Positions 27,101 through 37,020 of a DNA stretch of 64,000 bases are shown in pieces. Below the pieces are notes generated by a model. It had not been told where the DNA came from, searched no databases, and was given only the letters and a program-made list of their open reading frames with translations. The first letter of the stretch is position 1. Every line of letters starts with the position of its first letter. The translations under genes were made by a program, and so were the position numbers. The DNA is from Saccoglossus kowalevskii (lineage: Eukaryota; Hemichordata; Enteropneusta; Harrimaniidae), in assembly GCF_000003605.2 (NCBI RefSeq), contig NW_003135350.1, positions 516,861 through 580,860 on the forward strand, read 5' to 3'.

Positions 27101-30100
27101 AAGTTTCATTCTGTGTAATCAGTCTTTTGAAAAACTTTAACTCATCTTCTTTTCCAAATTCATCCTCGAGCACTCGACGCGTTCTTGCTTCTGGAAAGGT
27201 GTGAGCAACTTGGGAATCCATCTGGCAGACACCTTATGCAGATGAAAATGGTCATGAATGATAGTTTCAACAACCCTGTACTAATCTTGACCTCTTGGGC
27301 TATTTGGCGAAAAGTAATGTGTCGATCTTCCAAAATGGCTGCCTCATCAATGGCAGAATAGGGATTACCAGGTCTGGAGGCTGTTTCCACAGACTTCCGG
27401 CCATGTTTGAATTCACGATGCCAGCGTTTTAAAAGGTCATATGATGGGGCATCATCACCATAAGTTTCTTTCATTTCATCAAAAGTCTCCTTAGGTGTGC
27501 GTTCTTTCAAATACAAAAGTCGGATCACTGCGCAGCACTCAACTGGCTCCATTTCACACCTGACTCAGTTCATCATTATGTAAATCATTACACATGCAAA
27601 ATTTCATCTAGATCAGATAACTGGAAGTGGGTCAGGGGCATTACTTATTGAACGCCCCTTGTAAAAAAAGCCTGCTCTCACTTACAAATATTGCTTTTTA
27701 GTCTCAAATATAAATATAATATTTTTTTCACTATTGCAAATCTGTTTTGTAGTGCATTTGCTTGTTGATTGCTGTCATGTATTTTGTATTTTGACTTGTA
27801 CCGCGATTTGAAGTGGCAAAATAATAAGACATTGCATTACATCAGTTACAGAAGAGAAGATTATCTTCAACTTTGCTGCACGATTTTGAAAATGAATATA
27901 TTAATAAAGGTTTCATTGATCGCTTAATTCCACAATATGCATTACTCTAGTTAGTCGTTCCAATCGATGTGGTGCTATTATCGTCTACACATGCACAAGA
28001 ACGATTGACATGACATTGGTACTTCTTAAAGTTGTACTCATTGAGAAAGACCGGCACTTAATTTATGACATGACAAGTTTCCTTCGTGAAGTAAGGACAC
28101 TTACATTATGACAATGATTTTTTTTATCTTTCAAGTTATACTTTGTTTCAAGTGAATGCACATTAGTTGGATTTTCTGGTTGGTTCTTCAACTGTGTCAG
28201 CATGACAACATTGTCTGTTATCGCAATCATGCGATATTTAATAGTAGTACGTAGCCAAGGTAAGAGTGTATACCATCATTGCATGTGTTTGCAAAAATCG
28301 TAATAATGACTACATACATCTCTATTATTTATTATCACCGAAAACTATCAAATATTCATTATTATGTGTTCTTAGTTCTATCCAGACTTTAGCTTACTTA
28401 GTTTGATTGTGTTATTCTAATTTAGATCGTATCGCATTTTAGATTATAATATTTTGAATTAGATATATTAAAATAATTGGGATATACGATGATTTGATGT
28501 GATTATATTCCAGTCACGTGCTACACTGTTAATGCATTCGATGCAACAAAAAAGTGTTTAAATGTAACTTAACGTGATGCACATTTTAAAAATTCGAACG
28601 CATCTGAGACACTTCCGAGCATATTTACAGACGGGGAATTCTTTTGATTTGTACAATAACGAATTAGCTCACAGTATTTCGATTATATAATGTAGCACTG
28701 TAATTTAAAATGTAGTGTTATGATATAAATTGCATCATTTAATCCTGGCAATCCAATTTATAAAATTGTAAATTGTCGTACAATAATTTAGATTCTGGTC
28801 TACTGAATCAGGTTCTAATATTATGATTTCGCTTTCAGTATATTCAACTTTATTATAGTATAATAATATATATAGTTGTTTATTAATTTACATCTTTTTC
28901 TTATTCAGATGATAATGCATTTGTTTTTATCATTCCGATTATTTTTTACTAGTCTATATTTTATTGTACCTAATTTCATTGTAGTATTCCGATTTTGACT
29001 TTAATATTCATACGAAGAATTCTGGCTGTGAGACTCATAATTGTGATTTAGATTGTACTCCTTTTATTTAGATTGAATTGTAGTTCGTAGTATCCCACGT
29101 CGATGATGTTTATAATTATTTGTATTGTATTATGCTGATTTAAATTGCATTGTTATTGTGATTCGTATTGTAGTATTCTGATTGTAGCATAGACAGCATG
29201 GACATAATTTCTAGTTATTAATATCACCATGTTTAATGAGTATCTGTATGGAAATATGTTTGGAAACTGTAATAATAACATGGAATGTAATTCCTATTTA
29301 GCTCTCAGGCACAGATCCCCTCCCTACATCGAATTCCAGCCAAAGACCTCCATCATTGCGACATTCAATTTGTAATAATTTAGATCAGTATACTGATTTG
29401 CACTATTCCATTTAAAGAAACCACTGACGGAGTTAAGTCTGTAACAGTTCACTCCAACTCGCTGTTCTCTGATTCATTGATTTTAGGCTGTGATTTGTAA
29501 AGCAAGTGTCATTGATAATGAATATTATTGCGTGCTGTACAGATGTCCTAATATAGAAGGGCAGTGAGCCGTGAACAGCTGTAGCCCGATACGAATATTG
29601 TAATTACTATGCTTCTTTCAGGTTCCTTTTTTGAAAAAAAGAAACGGATTATTGGTATAATCGTCTTTATATGGTTATATTCAGCATTTTGGGCTACTGC
29701 ACCTCTAGTAGGATGGGACAGGTTTGTCACTTTTTGTTCACTATATGTCTTGTTATTTGGGAAAACCAAGTGAAATATATATCTATTTGTATTTTATAAC
29801 GCTTGTCTATTTCAAGGGCTAGTTGTAAAGAAAAAATAATGTATGTGCAATATTAATATTGTACAGGTTTTATATTTGAAGCACATATATAGAACTGTTT
29901 ATGAGAATAGTCTAGTAGCAGCTTCGATGATTTTATTTAACTATTAAATATCGCCGTTTGGTGGAATTGCTGCTAGAGATGTTGTACCTGCATACAACCC
30001 AACATTCATACAGTTGTTTTATTTATACAGATATGTTCCAGAACCGTACCTGTCATCGTGCTCTTTGGACTGGACAAGTACACAGCCAGCTGATATCGCA

Positions 30101-32082
30101 TACATTGTCTGTATATTCGTGTGGTGCTTTTTATTGTGCGTAATAGCAATCATATTCAGCTATGGTAGCATTATCTTAAAAGTCAGACAGATACAACGTA
30201 ACTTAAATCCGAACAAATCTGCGATGAAAAAGCATGGCAAAATTACGAAGGTATTCCCGAATATATTTATACTACATGAAATAATTTGAATATATGCTGG
30301 GTTCTATGCTGATGNNNNNNNNNNNNNNNNNNNNNNNNNNNNNNNNNNNNNNNNNNNNNNNNNNNNNNNNNNNNNNNNNNNNNNNNNNNNNNNNNNNNNN
30401 NNNNNNNNNNNNNNNNNNNNNNNNNNNNNNNNNNNNNNNNNNNNNNNNNNNNNNNNNNNNNNNNNNNNNNNNNNNNNNNNNNNNNNNNNNNNNNNNNNNN
30501 NNNNNNNNNNNNNNNNNNNNNNNNNNNNNNNNNNNNNNNNNNNNNNNNNNNNNNNNNNNNNNNNNNNNNNNNNNNNNNNNNNNNNNNNNNNNNNNNNNNN
30601 NNNNNNNNNNNNNNNNNNNNNNNNNNNNNNNNNNNNNNNNNNNNNNNNNNNNNNNNNNNNNNNNNNNNNNNNNNNNNNNNNNNNNNNNNNNNNNNNNNNN
30701 NNNNNNNNNNNNNNNNNNNNNNNNNNNNNNNNNNNNNNNNNNNNNNNNNNNNNNNNNNNNNNNNNNNNNNNTGAAAATAACCATCAGTATATATTGCAGG
30801 CATATTGGGTACGTCTTATGTGATATATGCTACTCAGGTGATTGTTACAGTAATGCTGCATTCAGAATTGAATATGGTCAGGCATATTTAACGCTTCCAT
30901 CATTCAGTATTCGAGCTTTTTTCAATGTTTAGTCAAACACATCATGCACCCATTTCTCTGGTGTTATGCTCATTATTGGTTTAAAATAAATAAATAATAC
31001 TAGTAGTACAACGAAATACCCAGGTATATGGTAGGTGATGCGCTCAACATCGTTGTTAGGGGTCACTAGTCTTATTTTCGAGAAATTGATGGTTGTATTT
31101 TCGCGGAAAGTCTCCATTTTGGCACCATTATGATGCTTTTAAACATATGTTCCTATGGCAGAGATATTATGAAATATCTCAAAATCTAGCCTGGTGACAT
31201 GATGGAATACCTTTTGTTGTTCTGAATTATTTAACAAATCTGGGTTTTAAAATGTGTCAAAAAATACATTTTTTCTTTAATATTGTGTTCTATGAAATTG
31301 TTCTAAAAATTGCGATTTTTAAGAAATACTAGGACACATTTCTCAGAAAGCTTAACTGTAACACAATGTTATTTCATTGTACCATGAGACATTAGCTTCA
31401 TGATTGTACATTAACATGCGATTTCTGACCAATTTCGTCAAAAATTATGAGTAGGCTTCTACCTTAAATATGTGAAAAATATGTATAAATACTATGAAGC
31501 CTATATATGCCGCTGATTTGCTCGGTTATTAATATTACCCGCAAAACATGATAATATGCCATAGTGAAGTATTATACCTGTTGCAAGGTACCCTGATTGC
31601 TGTTTGTAATTACTAACTCACATTGTTTGATATTGTTTTGATTTAATTTTCAGATGTTCGCAATTACCACAATATGTTTCCTTGTTTCATGGACTCCATA
31701 CGCTATTGTGTCGTTTGTTTCAGTCATTAAAGGCAGTTCAGCTGATATTCCATTAATAGTACTGACGTCACCAAACCTTTTTGCCAAGTTTTCATGTGTG
31801 TACAACCCAATAGTATATTATACCACTGATAAGATGTTTCGAAAATCAGTTAATCAACTTTTTTGGAGTATTTGCTTACCGTGTTGTGAATATCACATTA
31901 CATCGGATGTGCAACCACAAGATTTAACGCTACATGCTGATGCCGCACACACATCTATGCAAGGTCGATGTCAAGATAAAGTTGAACAACCATGTAACCG
32001 TTTACCATTACCGAATGATTCAGAAGTAGTTATTGTTCAAGAATCCCGATTCCAACACGACAATACAATTCACGCCAGTTAA
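9073..32082 (+). CDS. OPN5-like: Neuropsin (OPN5)-like opsin, six exons
   Basis: Seven-transmembrane retinal-binding photoreceptor of the plasma membrane; the family couples light to G proteins. Coding exons: 9073-9163, 26244-26407, 28136-28259, 29622-29721, 30031-30250, 31654-32082. They total 1128 nt, all phases match, giving 375 residues, close to the 354 of human OPN5. Visible hallmarks: glycosylation sequons at N10/N11, N38 and D66 of TM1/TM2, C93 and C170 for the extracellular disulfide, FWATAPLVGW at the end of TM4, YVPEP plus CSLDW in the second loop as in OPN5, WTPY in TM6, the retinal-attachment lysine K278 (context LFAKFSCVYNPIVY), and NPIVY at 284-288. E164 is six residues before C170, the site of the rhodopsin E181-type counterion, while the E113 site is V96. 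Odd: the DRY/ERY motif reads M117-R118-Y119. Intron 1 is about 17 kb. Opsin identity is very firm; the OPN5 subgroup is likely; peropsin-like is the alternative. Confidence 0.88.
10357..11015 (+). repeat. LTR-like dispersed repeat, copy A
   Basis: Shares a long collinear match with 18780-19340 from TGTCATGAAT through TTTTCGCGTATCTGTTGACC to GAAGAATTTCCCCTGATA. The match is good outside small indels. The 50-N gap falls inside; copy B supplies about 55 bases there, so the gap size is about right. GTTCT occurs just before GTCATGAAT and just after CTGATA, a possible 5-bp target duplication. Length and absence of ORFs suit a solo LTR. Confidence 0.6.
10499..10548. other. Assembly gap, 50 N
   Basis: Run of N inside LTR-like copy A. 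A repeat is a typical cause of such a gap. Confidence 0.99.
12340..12440 (-). repeat. tRNA-derived SINE-like fragment
   Basis: On the - strand a box-B-like GAGTTCGAATCAT is preceded by GAGCGCGTGATTTTACGGTG, resembling the anticodon-arm part of tRNA-derived SINE heads, and followed by a T/A-rich tail. Too degenerate to be a tRNA gene. Confidence 0.4.
18780..19340 (+). repeat. LTR-like dispersed repeat, copy B
   Basis: Direct-orientation relative of copy A 8.4 kb away, without a gap. No ORF. Contains AGTACTTAGTGTGATTGGCT and GTGTGTGTCTCATTTGACTG, both echoed in inverted form near the gypsy fragment at the right end of the window. Confidence 0.65.
20740..21400 (+). repeat. Degenerate 51-bp tandem repeat of coding type, block 1
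   Basis: About ten to twelve units, each beginning near GATCAATTAGAACG and continuing GAGCGAAATGCAATGCGATTG. Spacing is mostly 51-54 bp, so a consensus unit reads as 17 residues, DQLERERNAMRLKRQAA. The frame is open only from 20670 to 20879, then broken by stops and indels. The charged Leu-spaced repeat would be helical. Likely a relic of a repeat-protein gene; family not recognised. Confidence 0.7.
22490..22860 (+). repeat. Degenerate 51-bp repeat, block 2
   Basis: Further, more decayed units of the block 1 repeat in the same orientation (for example GAGAGAAATGCAATGAGATTGAA and ATCAATTGAAAATTGAACG), separated from block 1 by about 1.1 kb of unrelated sequence. Confidence 0.6.
26244..26407 (+). 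CDS. OPN5-like: Opsin exon 2: TM1 to TM2
   Basis: Residues 31-85, entering in phase 1 after the acceptor TTCATTTCAG and leaving in phase 0 at GTAAGT. It carries LFGN (N38, position 1.50) and NIAIADIG with D66 (position 2.50), the standard class A receptor residues of TM1 and TM2. The open frame runs further upstream to 26180, but that part is intron: the family alignment starts at the acceptor. Confidence 0.9.
26451..27552 (-). pseudogene. Mariner transposase pseudogene
   Basis: The start at 27552 opens an N-terminal DNA-binding half (GDDAPSYDLLKRWHREFKHG). The catalytic half follows at 26451-27062 (APSDFHLFP). Damage: frameshift near 27285, a TGA where the family has Trp in the ETWVYHYDP motif, a further frame change between, and Asn in place of the first two catalytic Asp residues (TQNET and LLQNNAPVH). 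The third Asp is kept, 35 residues after the second site, the D34D spacing of mariner. Confidence 0.9.
26503..27661 (-). mobile_element. Inactive mariner-family transposon in opsin intron 2
   Basis: Terminal inverted repeats of about 31 bp (GGGGAGTTCAATAAGTAATG at the left, CATTACTTATTGAACGCCCC at the right) flanked by TA target duplications at 26501-26502 and 27662-27663. About 1.16 kb, slightly shorter than a typical 1.3 kb mariner. It lies antisense to the opsin gene. Confidence 0.92.
28136..28259 (+). CDS. OPN5-like: Opsin exon 3: TM3
   Basis: Residues 86-126, phase 0 in, phase 1 out, bounded by TTTCAAG and GTAAGA. It contains C93, the TM3 end of the conserved disulfide, V96 at the site of the vertebrate counterion, and M117-R118-Y119 where most receptors have D/E-R-Y. 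Confidence 0.88.
28260..29621 (+). other. Opsin intron 3 with degenerate AT-rich repeat
   Basis: From about 28400 to 29210 many short near-repeats of the type GTAGTATTCTGATT and GATTTAGATTGTA occur at irregular spacing. This may be an old minisatellite. No coding content. Confidence 0.5.
29622..29721 (+). CDS. OPN5-like: Opsin exon 4: second intracellular loop and TM4
   Basis: Residues 127-159 with split codons at both ends (phase 1 in, phase 2 out), acceptor CTTTCAG, donor GTTTGT. The end of TM4, LYSAFWATAPLVGW, closely parallels AYASFWTTMPLVGL of human OPN5. Confidence 0.88.
29722..30030 (+). other. Opsin intron 4
   Basis: Short phase 2 intron, GTTTGT to TTTATACAG. Nothing else seen. Confidence 0.85.
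30031..30250 (+). CDS. OPN5-like: Opsin exon 5: second extracellular loop, TM5, third loop
   Basis: Residues 160-233. YVPEPYLSSCSLDW is the most diagnostic stretch for the OPN5 group and holds C170 and the E181-type glutamate E164. TM5 follows, then a basic third intracellular loop ending KHGKITK. Phase 0 at the donor (AAG, then GTATTC). The 457-base gap begins 64 bases downstream. Confidence 0.9.
30315..30771. other. Assembly gap, 457 N
   Basis: Run of N within opsin intron 5. Long open frames across it are artefacts. Confidence 0.99.
30950..31467. mobile_element. TTAA-flanked MITE, copy 1 (piggyBac-like)
   Basis: Right end intact: TTATGAGTAGGCTTCTACC followed by TTAA at 31464-31467. The body from 31057 matches copy 2 at 42070-42410 over about 350 bp (shared GAATTATTTAA, ATCTGGGTTTTAAAA, CATTAGCTTCATGATTGTAC). 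The left end is too diverged to fix exactly. No transposase. Confidence 0.65.
31654..32082 (+). CDS. OPN5-like: Opsin exon 6: TM6, TM7 with retinal lysine, C-terminal tail
   Basis: Residues 234-375 and stop TAA. TM6 has WTPY; TM7 has the Schiff-base lysine K278 and NPIVY. The tail carries a CLPCC cluster suited to palmitoylation and many Ser/Thr residues. Spacing from the last residues of exon 5 to the TM6 tryptophan equals that of human OPN5, so no coding exon is expected inside the sequence gap between exons 5 and 6. Confidence 0.92.
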   Translation: MFAITTICFLVSWTPYAIVSFVSVIKGSSADIPLIVLTSPNLFAKFSCVYNPIVYYTTDKMFRKSVNQLFWSICLPCCEYHITSDVQPQDLTLHADAAHTSMQGRCQDKVEQPCNRLPLPNDSEVVIVQESRFQHDNTIHAS

Positions 32083-35000
32083 CGACGGTTAGCCATAATG
32101 GCTGACCTATTAATGTGATAAACGTTAATGGATGTTCGATGACAATTTTGTATTTAATGATGTATTATAGGAATTGTGGTATTAACAAGGTATATGTAGT
32201 TTAAATTCTTATTACATCTTCGCAGTTTGCAATCACTTGTGGCGTGATGCCTTTATGCTTTCAACTGTTTTAAGTACCTGCGCGAGTATGAATTAATAAT
32301 CAGTTTATGCTTGTTTATGCTTTGCTTGAAATATATGAAATTTATCTGAATTTTTATGTGCATCATACTTTCAGTGTCATAATATTTACAAAATTGGTTT
32401 TATCAAGGTTTCATAAATTACTTCATATTATTACTAGTGTATATGGAATATGGGCCCAAAAGTGCAGATCTTAAACTAGCTTCTGAATACTTACAAATAA
32501 TTCGTACTTATTTACATTTACATATTGTATTATATAGCAAGCTTAACTAACATATTGTACACATGTCATGGAGATAGTGATTACACTCATTACACAGTGG
32601 TTAATATTACTAAAGATTCGGAATCTATGACACACGGAGACTTACTAGGATTTATTTTCACGAAATATAAGTAAAATTTATACCGATGTTTTAAAAACAC
32701 CAGATATACTTCTACACGTATGTGGATTTAATCGTCAAAATGAGACAGCTGGTGCTTGCATTATATACAATTCATTCCCCGACATGGAGTAAAACATTGC
32801 ATGTATATTCAAGCAGGTAGATCTTTTATTGTGTGAAATGTTAACTCTTCATTAGATTTTGCCTAATGTGATTGGATGACATTTAACTTATGCGCTATTT
32901 CCCAAGATGTAGTGGCTGTAGTAAAGTTGCATGTAAACGTGTGTTAGTTTCAACATTTGTGCCACACCAAAATTGTACTGATGTCTCCGTGATGCTGGCG
33001 TGAGGTCACTTGGTGATCCTACCTATTCGGCTAATTCGTGAATCTGGGGACAATACCGCGGAATTGTGCGTCTGTCATTCCTGCCATACCATGTGTTCAT
33101 CCTACGTGCCTGGTTTCTTCTAAGTGTCAACGCATCACCCAGAAGTCTTCAAAACACCGGTAATGTGCATACAAAAATAAGAGTCATCCATGTAACTAAG
33201 TTACTAGGTTGGTAAAATATTCTAAATTTATTTTAATTCAGATAACCATAGTTTATTTTACATTGTATTCAGGATGTTCTTATATGCTTTTGAATTAAAT
33301 ACAAGGTTTTTGATTTATTCTACATCATCTCACGTGGTTTATTATACACAAGTTACATGCACTTCACCTTTTATTATCTCCTCGTGGTACTATATATGTT
33401 GTGTGGAAACTCCCGCGTGTGCCTATCAGCTCCCGTCAATGACTGTATTATTATCTTGTGGTTACGCCAACAACAACTGCGTGATCTGATTCTTTTATTT
33501 GAAAACCCCCATTCAACAAATGCAGTGGCCTTCGGACATGTACGTCGTTTTAGTATATATAGGTTTTAGTATATATAGATCCTTTAATCGTTGGAAAAAA
33601 ACGGGCAGATGACATTCATGTCGGTAATATTTTGTACCCGTCAAATTTTCCAAGACATGTCAAATTATAACTACCTAGCCCTGCATGACAAACATGAAAA
33701 TAAGATTAAAACAGTGAGAATCCAGTTAAAGAGAATTTGGCCCAGCATCAAGAAAATGTTTCCTTCAGTATCGAGTTTGTTTTATCTCATACAAGTTTTC
33801 CATTATAATAACAGCCCAGAAAATCTACAAATTGCAACTTATATTTTACTTTCCACGTTCCAATACATTGTGTACATTGTTTGGACACAATAAGTTATTG
33901 TGTCAAGAGAATTTCATATTTTGATGGCGATAGCACTTAATTTTATCAGTGCTGGGATGTTGACAAAAGTTGAATAACATGACATTTCATTTTGCTTTTA
34001 AACAAAATGTATTACCCTCTTGTATTCAATATTATACTCGTTTTACAATGACATTGAGAAAATGCTTTGCTTCTACTTCATTTACTGTTGATATACAAGT
34101 GTTTTTAAAATAGAGTTGAATTGCTTGAGAATCTTGAATGCAGATTCTATTTTAAATTGTCAATTTACAAGATATGATGTTGGGAACGCTAATTTTAATT
34201 AACAATTGAAACTGCAATTGTCTGCAAAACATCAAGGAAGAACAAGAGTATGTTCATCGTGATGAATAAAAAAATTAAGTATTTTCTGGTACATTATATT
34301 AATAATTAGAATGGTGTACTTTAAATAATATACACGGATCTTCGAACGAAAAGAAACATCGGGAAACTACAAAAGTATGAACAATTATAACCAATGTATA
34401 TAGACAATATATTACAAAGCATAATCGGCATGTGAACTATGTAGCCTTTAGGAAGGCGCATCAAAAAGTTGAACAAAGATGGCTTACCTAAAATGCTACT
34501 GATAATAGAAGGTATTCATTGAATGTTTTGGCTGTTGATATTGGTAAACCAATATATAATACATGACCCTTTTCTTATAAATATTTAAAAAAAATGTGCT
34601 GGATACGTGTGCTGGAAAAGTGTTCCGCTTCTAAATCCCCCCACCCTCTGGTAATTAAAGTCCCGTCACCTAAATGGAAACATCATTATAAACGATTTTT
34701 GTCGAAGATAACATTGTGCCAAATATTAAAACATTAAAGAATAATTTTAATCAAGTGGGTTCCCCCGTTTCCGTTTGCCGTGTTTTCAGGCGAGTATTAT
34801 TCAATACTATTTCCGACTTGAATGAATCATTTTTATTTAACTTTTAGAAGCCATAGAACACAAAACCCCAAGCCTCTTACCTTGATAATGTTTGACGTCT
34901 GTACCTTTTCAACACAGATCGTGCATGGTTAATTCTAAATCACCATACAGTTAACTTCATTTCAGTGAATTAAAACGGACAGTAACTGTGACGTGACAAG

Positions 35001-35578
35001 GATCACGTCTGCCGATTATCACTTTTTACGCGAGTTGAAAACTATCGCATGAACCGATCTAAACAAAACTGGCTTAGTGCTGATGTGAGCTATAGCTCCC
35101 TTTGTTTGATTCAGTGTATTGATTCGAATTGTTAACTCCTAAATCAGTTTCTTTTCTTGTTGACACTATAATGAAACCTTTTAGTGTCGAAAGTGGGGAA
35201 ATATCTGAGATTCAAACAAGGAAATCGCAAGAAGACTTAGAATGTCTAGAGGCTCCATAGGTTTTAACTTAGACTGTGAGATAGTATGGACAATAGTCGT
35301 CAATAAGGTCGACCAACGCGTATAACCGAACGTAAAGACGCATACTCAGCTGGTTTGTGAATAGGTAAAAGAACGGCAAAACCCATACAAGATTGACATA
35401 CTACTTTTTTACTTTTCATGGCCAATTCACGTTGACTTTCACTAAAATGTCTCATACCGTTTGACCTTTTTAGAAAACTTTTTTTTTAGAAAACGTGTGT
35501 AGTCTTGGATTAACTTCCTACTAATCTACTACCATTCAGATCACCAGGCCACACCTTTGATACCGAACTGATCATTCG
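32083..35578. other. Opsin 3' flank and spacer
   Basis: Holds the opsin 3' untranslated region, whose end I cannot place. A 16-bp unit TTTTAGTATATATAGG is doubled near 33549-33578. Open frames at 33274-33893 show no known family and no splice context. Confidence 0.5.
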
Positions 35579-35599
35579 ATGCTTTCAAAACATCTAACG

Positions 35600-35810
35600 T
35601 TTATACAAGTCTGTCAACACGAACATGACAGCGCGTTGCTTTCAGGGCTATTAGTGTGCGCCATTGTGTTCGAATATATACTTGAACGCGCTGACATGAT
35701 AATGACCTGCTTTCAGAGCTATTACACACTATACTATTTTACTGAGTGTCATTACTTGAACATGGCGACGTGATAATGCGTTGCTCTTGGAACTATTGAC
35801 GTCTTTCAAA
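35600..35810. repeat. Degenerate tandem repeat, about 72-bp period
   Basis: Three units marked by GCTTTCAGGGCTATTA (about 35638), GCTTTCAGAGCTATTA (about 35709) and GCTCTTGGAACTATTG (about 35782), each preceded by an ACATGACAGCGCGTTG or ACGTGATAATGCGTTG type stretch. Confidence 0.6.
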
Positions 35811-36161
35811 TATAATTAAAGTGGGCATCCATTTTCTTATTGAGCGTTTCGGATATATTTTGACGTTCACAGCGCTCCCTAGCGGCCAAAGGTTCTAAGC
35901 AGAATTCTTCATACAAACATGCCTAATAAATATGTATTCTTATTTTAATTATGCATACGTCGATTAATAATAGCTGAAACGAAAAAAATACAAATATTGG
36001 AATTTTCGGTCATACAACGGCACCTTCTAAACACCTAATAGGATTTTCTTAGCTACTTAAGTTATTATATTTATTGGGTAAAGTACTCATCAAATGATGG
36101 CAGCTGAAATAAAATAACACCCAACACAATTTAGCGTTCCGGTTTTATTGGAACGTTCAGT

Positions 36162-36215
36162 CATATCGCTTCCTCTCCGTTAAATTGCATATCGCTTCCT
36201 CTCCGTTAAATTGAC
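36162..36215. repeat. 26-bp direct repeat
   Basis: CATATCGCTTCCTCTCCGTT plus AAATTG occurs twice in immediate succession without a mismatch, which points to a recent duplication. Confidence 0.75.
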
Positions 36216-36369
36216 CATAAGCGGAATTCTTTTCAAATCGTGGAATAACGCAGATAACTCGTCATTTTCTGTTTTCTGTTAGAGCTCTCAAACTTGTTTG
36301 AGACAATCGGATGGTATATTTCCATTAACTTAAATGTGCAAAGAGTAAATCGATTACAAACAATGGCGT

Positions 36370-36430
36370 CTTCTCGTTTGTTTAGCTCCATGGTTCAAGT
36401 CTCGCACGAAGTACATGTTTTTTATTTAAC
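36370..36430 (+). repeat. Possible tRNA-SINE fragment
   Basis: CATGGTTCAAGTCTCGC resembles an RNA polymerase III box B, followed by a T-rich end (ACATGTTTTTTATTT). Short and uncertain. Confidence 0.3.
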
Positions 36431-36599
36431 TTAGTATTTATTTTGCATGTATTTGTTTAGGATTATATTCTCTCCATTTAGTATGACCGCACTTTTGAGC
36501 AACTTATAATGTTGCAGTTCTTGACCAATCTTTTTAATTTCTTCTTAGCACAGTTACAGCTAACAGTTCTGCTAGAGGTTAATAAATGTTTAGCTTTCA

Positions 36600-37020
36600 A
36601 TATTTCAAGTACTAATTATTCCATTTAAATGAAACTTGGTACACGGATGCTCTAGAACAATACACATACCTGTTCAGTTTTGGGTTAAAATCAGATCAAA
36701 TTAATCACCTAATTTGCATAAAAAAATCACAATTGGTTTGGTTTTAATCACATTTCAATGAAACTTTGTACTTAAATTGTCTGTGACAGTACTTATATTA
36801 TCTAACTGAATCTAGGTACATATGTACTCTATCTAACACAATGTGACGATCCAATTAGTTTTTGGTATAATAATAATTTCCTATTTTACGAAATAATTAA
36901 CTTTACAGCCTTCCACTAATTTAGTTTTATCACATTATAATGAAACTTTTTACATGTGCGTTTCAAATGTATTTTCTGTATGTAGTATACATTTTTATAA
37001 TGTGAATCACATTGTTAGCA
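36600..37020. repeat. Degenerate long-period repeat with ATGAAACTTGGTAC core
   Basis: The core recurs as TTTAAATGAAACTTGGTAC (about 36626), TTTCAATGAAACTTTGTAC (about 36754) and TATAATGAAACTTTTTAC (about 36936), with AT-rich, partly similar sequence between. Confidence 0.5.

Larger units (their letters stand above)
26408..28135 (+). other. Opsin intron 2
   Basis: Phase 0 intron, GTAAGT to TTTCAAG, enlarged by a mariner insertion that makes up most of its length. Confidence 0.85.
30251..31653 (+). other. Opsin intron 5 with sequence gap
   Basis: Phase 0 intron, GTATTC to AATTTTCAG. It includes the 457-base gap and copy 1 of the TTAA-type MITE. The family alignment needs no extra exon here. 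Confidence 0.8.

Noticed and set aside
30267-30932. Long open frames of 170-212 codons on both strands
   Set aside because: They run through the 457-N gap and consist almost wholly of unknown residues; they are artefacts.
33274-33893. Overlapping frames of 70-100 codons after the opsin gene
   Set aside because: No domain, no conserved motif and no splice context; most likely chance frames.
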